A stretch of DNA of 64,000 bases from positions 1 through 64,000 of the forward strand of contig CANMFM010000013.1 in the NCBI GenBank assembly GCA_947497175.1, written 5' to 3'. Positions 59,101 through 64,000 of the stretch are shown in pieces (position 1 is the stretch's first letter; every line of letters begins with the position of its first letter). Below the pieces are notes generated by a model. That model had not been told where the DNA came from and ran no database searches. It saw nothing but the letters and a program-made list of their open reading frames with translations. The stretch is from an uncultured Aquimarina sp. (GTDB lineage: Bacteria; Bacteroidota; Bacteroidia; Flavobacteriales; Flavobacteriaceae). Both the position numbers and the translations under genes were made by a program.

Positions 59101-62095
59101 ATACAAAGAGCTACAAAGTAAGTCGAATCAAATTTATGGATATCTACAAAGAGAAAAGAGTATTAAGGCAGGTGATACGATCGGAATATTACTAGATCGG
59201 GATGAATATTTGATCCCTTCTATTCTTGGGACATTAAAAACCGGTGCGGCGTTTGTTCCTATCGATTTAAAGCTCCCACAAGAGAGGATACATACAATTA
59301 TTGAAGGAGCAAATTTAAAAGCGCTAATAACGAGTAATAAAAACCCATTACGTGATGCGAACGTAGATACGATTAATCTCGATGAGGTGATTCATGATCT
59401 GGAACCCTTCGAAAAACAATATGTAAATCATTCTGTAAATAGTACCGATTTGGCATACATTATTTATACTTCAGGATCTACAGGCACTCCAAAAGGAGTA
59501 ATGATAACACATCAATCTCTATCTAATTATATCCATTGGGCGACAAAAACATATGTAAATAATAAGAAATCGACATTTGCATTGTTCACCTCTATTTCCT
59601 TTGACTTAACAATTACTTCAATTTTTACTCCATTAATTACAGGAGATAAAATTGTATTGTATCCTGAAAACGAAAATGAAATATTAGTTGAGAACGTTTT
59701 TCTAAATAAGGAAGTGGATGTAATAAAGCTTACTCCTTCACATTTAAAAATCATTAAAAACTCATCTTGTTCTGCATCAAATACAACATCCAAAACACTT
59801 ATTGTTGGAGGTGAAAATTTTGAAACCTCTCTTGCAAGGTCTATTGATGAACAGTTTGCCAATAAAATGGTTCAGTATAATGAATATGGACCAACTGAAG
59901 CAACAGTAGGTTGTATGATTTATGAGTTCAATGGTGGAGAACAAACCAACTCCGTACCTATTGGCAAACCAATTGATAACATGCAGGTGTATGTACTGGA
60001 TCAAAACTTAAACTTAGTACCTAACGGTGTTGATGGAGAGTTATTTCTTTCTGGAGATGGGATTTCAAGAGGATACTGGAACAATTTGGATCTAACAGAT
60101 GAAAGGTTTTTGAACAATCCGTTTATTGATGGAACAAAAATGTATCAAACCGGAGATGTAGTAACCCAATTGGAAGATGGAAACCTGGTATATAAAGGAA
60201 GAATTGATGATCAAGTTAAAATTAGAGGGTTTAGAATTGAACTAGGAGAGGTTGAAGCACAAATAGAAAGTAATGAACATATAAAACAAGTACATGTTAT
60301 TCCAAAAAATATTCAAGATGAGCAAGCTTTATTTGCTTACTATGTGGCTGATAAAAAAATAGATGCATCAGAGCTAAAAACGTTTTTAGAAAATAGTTTA
60401 CCAGAATATATGATTCCTTCTAATTTCATACAATTGGAAGAAATGCCATTAACCCAAAACGGTAAACTTGATAAAAAAGCGTTGCCAGAAGTGTTAACCG
60501 ATAGCGATTATGTAGCTCCTTCAAGTGCATTAGAGAAAGAACTGGTTCAAATATTTGCCAAGTTATTAAAACTGGAAGAAGATACCGTTAGCACCCATAA
60601 AAGCTTCTTTGAGCTTGGAGGAAATTCAATACGAGTAATACTCTTGATTAGTGCAATTAGAAAACTAAATGCAGTTAAACTAAATCTGAAGGATGTTTTT
60701 GATAATCCGTCTGTGCAAAAGTTAGCTAAGATTATTGAGAAAACATCAGTGCAAAAAGAAGAAGTTATTCCTAAAGTGGATACACAAGAATTTTATCCAA
60801 CTTCTCCGGCACAAGAAAGAATGTATTATCAGCAATCTTTGGATACAGAAGATTTAGGATGGAACATCTTTACCGCTTTGGAGATTAGTGATCAAAGTAG
60901 CGCAGAAAAACTTGAAGCAACATTTCAAAAACTCATCGATCGTCATGAATGTCTGAGAACAAGTTTTGTACTACTAGAAGATGGGGTGGTACAAAAAGTA
61001 AATGAAGATGTAGGTTTTGAGCTTCAGCAGTTAGAAGAAGATCTGTTTACTAATGTAGAAGAAGCTTTTTCAAGCTTTGTCCGTTCTTTTGATTTATCAG
61101 AGTCTTCCTTATTTCGTTGTGCTTTATTAAAAAGAAAAAAAGCTTCAGATCTTTTATTTATAGATGTGCATCATATTGTTTGTGATGGAATATCACTTGA
61201 TATTCTGATTAAAGATTTTACGGCATTGTATTTTGAAAAAAATCTGGAACCTATTGCAACGCGTTACGTAGATTATGCTTCTTGGCAAAGAAATTCGAAA
61301 CTTAAAATTGAAAAACAAGAAGAATTTTGGAGTAATAAGCTCAAAGGTAAATTACCTCGGCTCGAATTGTTAACATGTAAAGATCGAAACGAGGTAGGAA
61401 CTTTTTATGTAGACGTTGATAGATTAGATGTTACAGGCTCGTTATACAAAAGCATAAAAGAGAAAACACAACAAGCTAAGGTGTCGAACTTTATGTTTTT
61501 ACTTTCGGTATATTATATCTTATTATCAAAGATTTCGGGTAAAAATGATGTTATAATTGGTACAGATGTATTAGGTCGAACCCACACTTCTCTTAAAAAC
61601 CTGGTAGGAACATTTGTAAATATTCTGCCTTTGCGAATAGAAGTCAATGCTACTGTGTCGTATCGTCAATTTCTGGAAGAAGTAAAAACAACTGTACTGG
61701 AGGCTTACGATAATCAAGACTTTCAATTTGATCAGATGGTAGATATAATTGATAAAGAAGAGCGTGTAGTAAGAAACCCCATAGTAGATGTACATTTTGC
61801 CGTTTCTGATACGGTAGAAGGAGAAGAAGAACTGGAGACGTTAAAATTTAATCCAATCCTGATTCATAATAACACCAGAACTTCACCCTATGAATTCAAA
61901 ATTGAAGTAAGTGAAAGTAATCACCAAATGCATATCGATTTTATTTATTGTAAAGAGCTTTATGACAGAGAAATGATTGCGGTGCTAAAAGATTATTTCT
62001 CAAACATATTAAATACAATTTTAGAAGATGATACAACTCAAATTCAGGATATTATGCTAGAAAAGCAAGTCACGGATTTTAGTTTTGAGTTTTAA
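53171..62095 (+). CDS. Hybrid PKS-NRPS: KS-AT-KR-ACP-C-A(Asn)-PCP-C
   Basis: A 2974-residue protein. KS (about 1-430) has TACSTS (Cys about 178), EAHGTATKLGDP and KSNIGHLDIAAG. AT (about 527-840) has GHSIGEY and HAFH, so malonyl. KR (about 1130-1350) has GGLGNLG, a catalytic SSLSSILGG region and AAYASANSF; no DH or ER. The carrier is FFEIGGDSLKA (about 1434). C (about 1500-1930; SSVQKRLYF, HHIITDGIS) is LCL. A (about 1940-2430; FDLTITS, NEYGPTEATVGC) has code DLTKIGEVGK, Asn. PCP is FFELGGNSIRV (about 2479). A complete C-terminal C domain (about 2541-2974; SPAQERMYY, HHIVCDGIS) has no A domain after it. The next A domain is presumably in a gene beyond the window, since the upstream pair of genes is split at the same C/A point. 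Confidence 0.92.
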   Translation: MKKYNGVEIAIVGMSGQFPGAKNVEQFWENLKNGVESIDFFTDEELLEEGETTHTINTPSYVKANAYLEDKEFFDSEFFGYTPSEAKLMDPQARLFHENCWKALEDAGCDITTNTDKIGLFAGASSNVNWLTYASISNMDNAVNNFNAFHLRDITFMCSRVSYLLNLQGPSMHINTACSTSLVAIQRACMSLLLRECKMAIAGGVTVKNHSKKGYFYEEGMIDSSDGHCKTFDADADGTIGGEGVGVIVLKRLSDAIKDGDNIYAIIKGSGVNNDGDNKIAYTAPSIDGQSQAIHKAMSMSKVEPQSISYVEAHGTATKLGDPIEVEALTHSFGKSEEKYCAIGSVKSNIGHLDIAAGVAGFIKATLSLKDKIIPPSLHFKNPNPKINFSESPFYVNTTLKKWVNDKYPLRAGVSSFGIGGTNAHVILEEAPERAPSSDSRKYQLLTFSAKTSSALESNIKQFSGFIDKTSTSKLADIAYTLQTGRASLGYRKSIVCKDKKDVIEALSNITVEPTNKSITSKRKPNVVFMFSGQGSQYANMCLDLYNTEDVFRENLDKCFEILARFTDQDLKKILFRNDATEINNTENTQPLLFSVEYALAQLIMSWGIHPEVMVGHSIGEYVAACLSEVFSLEDALYLVSQRGKLMQKASKGAMLSVSISEKELQPYLTKNGKISLAAVNSSDLCVLAGEFEEIDSIKSILEEKEYSCKELRTSHAFHSHMMDEILEEFRNIVKTIQLKSPQKAFYSNLTGELVSDSQVLNPEYWVNHVRGTVRFSKCVENLTKKEETLFVEVGPGKVLSSLVRANSSRKKNQKAINLVRHASEEINDQQYLLSSLGSIWEEGVEPDWTSFYKDEVRHKLSLPTYSFDKVAYPTNVDAYKMMTELSGAVKENDASTYYEPSWKKISLVSANEKAASKTNLLFIDDLGVGESLLKELKENNETVICVSKGGSFDINNSKYCVNPESQDSINELFASLNQNEIYPDRILYGWSISDKKAETSLNYKIEETNFFTLFNVIKSFNAHFDLEEKELIVITNDLHSITGNEKGNSEEGMQLGLLKVIGQEYSGVVTGHIDITLNSNNHKKEAKRLFQEILYKEPGKNVALRNGSRWSQIYEPITIDTGKKESVFKNQGVYLITGGLGNLGYTLSKYLLEKFSAKVILTGRTELPNRSEWSKLLANKEANSSVATRIERYQELEKLNGEVAYYSCDIINKSNFEELVSKIEKVNSINGVVHAAGVIHGASINLIENLTKEDFEDQFFAKTIGIKVLNEVFKDKKLDFSLIISSLSSILGGLGFAAYASANSFMDYFVKEKLTTGELENWQCVNFDGLNFSEISTDNDSLNTSEIVEAVENVLSVKDLHQIVVSKSNLQQRLDNWIKRNVEEEDTEASSSPILDEKLQAAHVSLNSLEEGLIALWEDFFGKSIEIEDNFFEIGGDSLKALTMLRRIHKTFNVELSIKEFFDCGTVRLISERINKKKAALEDQSNNYVTIPKADTQEYYHLSSVQKRLYFLYEYAKDSLAYNLPQIVKLEGNLNKERLVKVFERLLQRHESLRTSFSLINGVPMQKIEEFNSFEIIEINAKSDEISTIINDFITPFDLSKAPLIRVGLVHVSDLEHILMVDMHHIITDGISQGILISDFMKLYTNEELPKLRLQYKDYANWQHQEEQQKRILGQKEFWLEQFSDEVKLTNLPTDFVRPLESSNKGESVWIKLAKDEIKGLVQLADNEQATNYMVLLSIFNILLSKLSNQEDITIGSPVAGRQHSDFDNVIGMFVNTLSIRNYPKGNYTFREFLAEVKQRAIACFDNQDYPYEELVEGLKIEREKGRNPLFDTMFEYQISTEETQLKIPELELTIFNGVDEKILSVSKFDLLLSALENGDDLRLKLEYSYDLFRHETVERFIMYYKRIINQVIENPDCKLADIKLLDPKEEEQLLELLNDTDQVYKKEDTIVELFEKQVKRNPNQIAIQHENTCLTYKELQSKSNQIYGYLQREKSIKAGDTIGILLDRDEYLIPSILGTLKTGAAFVPIDLKLPQERIHTIIEGANLKALITSNKNPLRDANVDTINLDEVIHDLEPFEKQYVNHSVNSTDLAYIIYTSGSTGTPKGVMITHQSLSNYIHWATKTYVNNKKSTFALFTSISFDLTITSIFTPLITGDKIVLYPENENEILVENVFLNKEVDVIKLTPSHLKIIKNSSCSASNTTSKTLIVGGENFETSLARSIDEQFANKMVQYNEYGPTEATVGCMIYEFNGGEQTNSVPIGKPIDNMQVYVLDQNLNLVPNGVDGELFLSGDGISRGYWNNLDLTDERFLNNPFIDGTKMYQTGDVVTQLEDGNLVYKGRIDDQVKIRGFRIELGEVEAQIESNEHIKQVHVIPKNIQDEQALFAYYVADKKIDASELKTFLENSLPEYMIPSNFIQLEEMPLTQNGKLDKKALPEVLTDSDYVAPSSALEKELVQIFAKLLKLEEDTVSTHKSFFELGGNSIRVILLISAIRKLNAVKLNLKDVFDNPSVQKLAKIIEKTSVQKEEVIPKVDTQEFYPTSPAQERMYYQQSLDTEDLGWNIFTALEISDQSSAEKLEATFQKLIDRHECLRTSFVLLEDGVVQKVNEDVGFELQQLEEDLFTNVEEAFSSFVRSFDLSESSLFRCALLKRKKASDLLFIDVHHIVCDGISLDILIKDFTALYFEKNLEPIATRYVDYASWQRNSKLKIEKQEEFWSNKLKGKLPRLELLTCKDRNEVGTFYVDVDRLDVTGSLYKSIKEKTQQAKVSNFMFLLSVYYILLSKISGKNDVIIGTDVLGRTHTSLKNLVGTFVNILPLRIEVNATVSYRQFLEEVKTTVLEAYDNQDFQFDQMVDIIDKEERVVRNPIVDVHFAVSDTVEGEEELETLKFNPILIHNNTRTSPYEFKIEVSESNHQMHIDFIYCKELYDREMIAVLKDYFSNILNTILEDDTTQIQDIMLEKQVTDFSFEF

Positions 62096-62148
62096 TCATT
62101 CAAAATCGATTTGAACATTAATTTATTAAAAAAATACAATAAAAGATT

Positions 62149-64000
62149 ATGTGCGGAATTTGTGGTTTTTTGAAATTTGACAGTAGAGTTTCAGGAGAAG
62201 ATAATAGAATAATTGAAAATATGAATAATAAACTTATTCATAGAGGTCCAGATGCCCAGGATACCTTACTTTTTGATAATGTTGCCTTAGGGTTTACCCG
62301 GTTAAGTATTATTGGATTAGAAAATGGAATGCAGCCAATATATAACGAAGATGAATCCATACTTGTGATATGCAACGGAGAAATCTTTAACTATATTGAG
62401 TTAAAAGAGGAGCTAAAGAATTCAGGACATGTTTTTAGAACAGAATCTGATGTTGAAGTGATCGTTCATTTATATGAAACCTATGGCACTGATTTCTTAG
62501 ATAAGTTAAACGGTCAGTTTGCTTTTGCATTATATGATACAAAAAGGAAACGACTTTTTTGTGCAAGGGATCAAATGGGGATTATTCCATTCTTTTACAC
62601 TTTTGTTGAAAACACCTTTATTTTTGGCTCAGAAATTAAAGCGATTCTAGAGCATCCTTTAGTTAAAAAAGAAGTAGATTTAACTGGACTGGATCAAGTA
62701 TTCACATTTCCTGGATTGGTAAGTCCAAGAACCATGTTTAAGAATATTAAAAGTCTGGAGAACGGACATTTTCTTTTAGTAGATGCGTACGGAGAAATAA
62801 AAGATGTAGAATACTGGGATTTGATTTATCCAGAGGGAGAAATGAAAATGAATGGTAAACCCGAAGCTGCTTATATAGATGAGTTAGAAGAAGTGTTTAA
62901 TAACGCAATCAATTTGAGATTAAGAGCAGATGTTCCTTCCGGGTTATATCTAAGTGGTGGGTTAGACTCATCGATGATTACTGCAAAAGTAAATCAATTA
63001 GTTCCCGATATTAAGAAAGAAGCATTTTCAATCGACTTTATCGATTCACAATATTCTGAGTCTGTTTATCAAAAATTAATAGCAGAAGAAAGTAATGCAA
63101 AACTCAACCAGAGAACATTTTTCTATGATGATATAAGTGAGAGATTATTACATTCTGTTTATCATAGTGAGTGCCCTATTAAGGAAACCTATAATACAGC
63201 ATCGTTATCCCTGTCTGAGGCCGTTAGAGAAAAAGATATCAAAGTAATCCTCTCTGGCGAAGGAGCTGATGAATTTTTTGCAGGATATGTAGGGTACAGA
63301 TTTGATAAAATGAAGGGATTAAATACCGTGCAAGATCCTATTGCTGCAGAAGAACGAGAATTGAGAAAAAAACTTTGGGGAGATGAATCGTTTTTCTACG
63401 AACGAAATTATACTGAGTTTAATTCGTTAAAAAAAGCGTTATACTCAAAAGATGTTAACGCGTCGTTTGACGAAGTTAACTGTTTAAATCACACCCTTAT
63501 TAATACAGATCGCATAACAAATAGAGATGTAGTAAACAAAAGAGCATATATTGATTACAAAATGCGATTAGTAGATCATCTGGTTTCTGATCATGGTGAT
63601 AGAATGGCCATGGCAAATTCTGTAGAAGTTCGATATCCGTTTTTAGATAAAGAACTCATTCAATACTCCACACATTTGCCTTCAGATTTAAAACTGAATG
63701 GATTTACTGAAAAATACATTTTGAAGCAGATGGCTACTCGATTTTTACCTAAGAAGGTTTTTGAAAGAGAAAAATTCCACTTTATTGCTCCTGGAAGTCC
63801 CTATTTACTACAAAAAAACATTGAATACATCAATGATCTTTTATCTTACGATTTAATAAAGAAACAAGGATATTTTAATCCTGACGAAATTGAAAAACTT
63901 AAAAAGAAGTACAGCCAAGATGGGTTTACCGTCAATGCTCCATTTGAGAGTGATTTATTAATTATAGTGATCACCTTTGGAATGCTTCTAGACAAGTTTT
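62149..64000 (+). CDS. asnB: Asparagine synthase (glutamine-hydrolysing), partial at right edge
   Basis: The open frame starts at ATG 62149, 53 bp after the last NRPS gene, and continues off the window (617 codons seen). It opens MCGICGF, so Cys2 is the glutaminase nucleophile. It has LIHRGPDAQDT, CNGEIFNY and FALYDTKRKRLFCARDQMGI. The synthetase half carries the PP-loop SGGLDSS (about residue 268), LSGEGADEFFAGY and DHGDRMAMANSVEVRYPFLD. It makes Asn from Asp, Gln and ATP. Placed in an operon with four Asn-specific A domains, it most likely supplies precursor. A tailoring amidotransferase role cannot be excluded. Confidence 0.92.
   Translation, partial: MCGICGFLKFDSRVSGEDNRIIENMNNKLIHRGPDAQDTLLFDNVALGFTRLSIIGLENGMQPIYNEDESILVICNGEIFNYIELKEELKNSGHVFRTESDVEVIVHLYETYGTDFLDKLNGQFAFALYDTKRKRLFCARDQMGIIPFFYTFVENTFIFGSEIKAILEHPLVKKEVDLTGLDQVFTFPGLVSPRTMFKNIKSLENGHFLLVDAYGEIKDVEYWDLIYPEGEMKMNGKPEAAYIDELEEVFNNAINLRLRADVPSGLYLSGGLDSSMITAKVNQLVPDIKKEAFSIDFIDSQYSESVYQKLIAEESNAKLNQRTFFYDDISERLLHSVYHSECPIKETYNTASLSLSEAVREKDIKVILSGEGADEFFAGYVGYRFDKMKGLNTVQDPIAAEERELRKKLWGDESFFYERNYTEFNSLKKALYSKDVNASFDEVNCLNHTLINTDRITNRDVVNKRAYIDYKMRLVDHLVSDHGDRMAMANSVEVRYPFLDKELIQYSTHLPSDLKLNGFTEKYILKQMATRFLPKKVFEREKFHFIAPGSPYLLQKNIEYINDLLSYDLIKKQGYFNPDEIEKLKKKYSQDGFTVNAPFESDLLIIVITFGMLLDKF

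Noticed and set aside
1..64000. CRISPR arrays, insertion sequences, integrases or phage genes
   Set aside because: I saw no direct-repeat/spacer pattern, transposase motifs or terminal repeats. The long internal similarities are NRPS/PKS domain repeats.

Overview
The window comes from a low-GC member of the Bacteroidota, most likely a marine Flavobacteriaceae bacterium of the Aquimarina/Kordia kind. The signs are strong AT bias, promoters of the Bacteroidota form (TTTG, about 19 nt, TAnnTTTG), few Shine-Dalgarno sequences, an ExbB-ExbD-TonB/FolC housekeeping block, and AraC-type regulators with a TPR domain and a membrane anchor. Genus is inference.

Region 1 (1-8.5 kb) is housekeeping: a TlpA-like thioredoxin, an acyl-CoA dehydrogenase, a Glu/Leu-type dehydrogenase, the NhaB Na+/H+ antiporter, ExbB, ExbD and TonB-like proteins, FolC, and a tRNA-Val(UAC) with its own promoter and terminator. 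Region 2 (8.5-16.2 kb, minus strand) holds a secreted prolyl-oligopeptidase and a compact Bacteroidota class I lanthipeptide locus. That locus has a 51-residue precursor with a GG leader and a single-Cys core, a TPR/AraC regulator, and a split LanB dehydratase (separate elimination-domain and glutamylation-domain proteins). No LanC or transporter is in the window.

Region 3 (16.3-64 kb, plus strand) is a giant NRPS/PKS operon. It opens with a specialised NusG paralogue (UpxY/RfaH/LoaP type) behind a long structured leader. The order is: (A C-terminal fragment)-PCP-(degenerate C); FAAL-PCP-C-A(Asn)-PCP-E; a SyrP-like Fe/2-oxoglutarate oxygenase; a signal-peptide N-acyl-D-amino-acid deacylase-like amidohydrolase; C-A(Asn)-PCP-E-C-A(Thr-like)-PCP; KS-AT-KR-ACP-C-A(?)-PCP-E-C; A(Asn)-PCP-C-A(Gly, with an inserted luciferase-like monooxygenase)-PCP; KS-AT-KR-ACP-C-A(Asn)-PCP-C; and asparagine synthase, which runs off the right edge.

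The parts fit together. Four of seven complete A domains read as asparagine by the ten-residue code, and the operon carries its own Asn synthase. The first complete module should make an N-acyl-D-Asn cap, and an exported D-aminoacylase-like enzyme that could remove such a cap is encoded two genes downstream. This recalls the colibactin/zwittermicin prodrug strategy, but with a different hydrolase family. The C-domain subtypes (D-donor C after each E) agree with the module order. The product is predicted to be a lipidated, Asn-rich hybrid peptide with two beta-hydroxy ketide units and possibly an alpha-hydroxyglycine. The release step lies outside the window. All substrate calls were read by eye against the GrsA alignment and are predictions.
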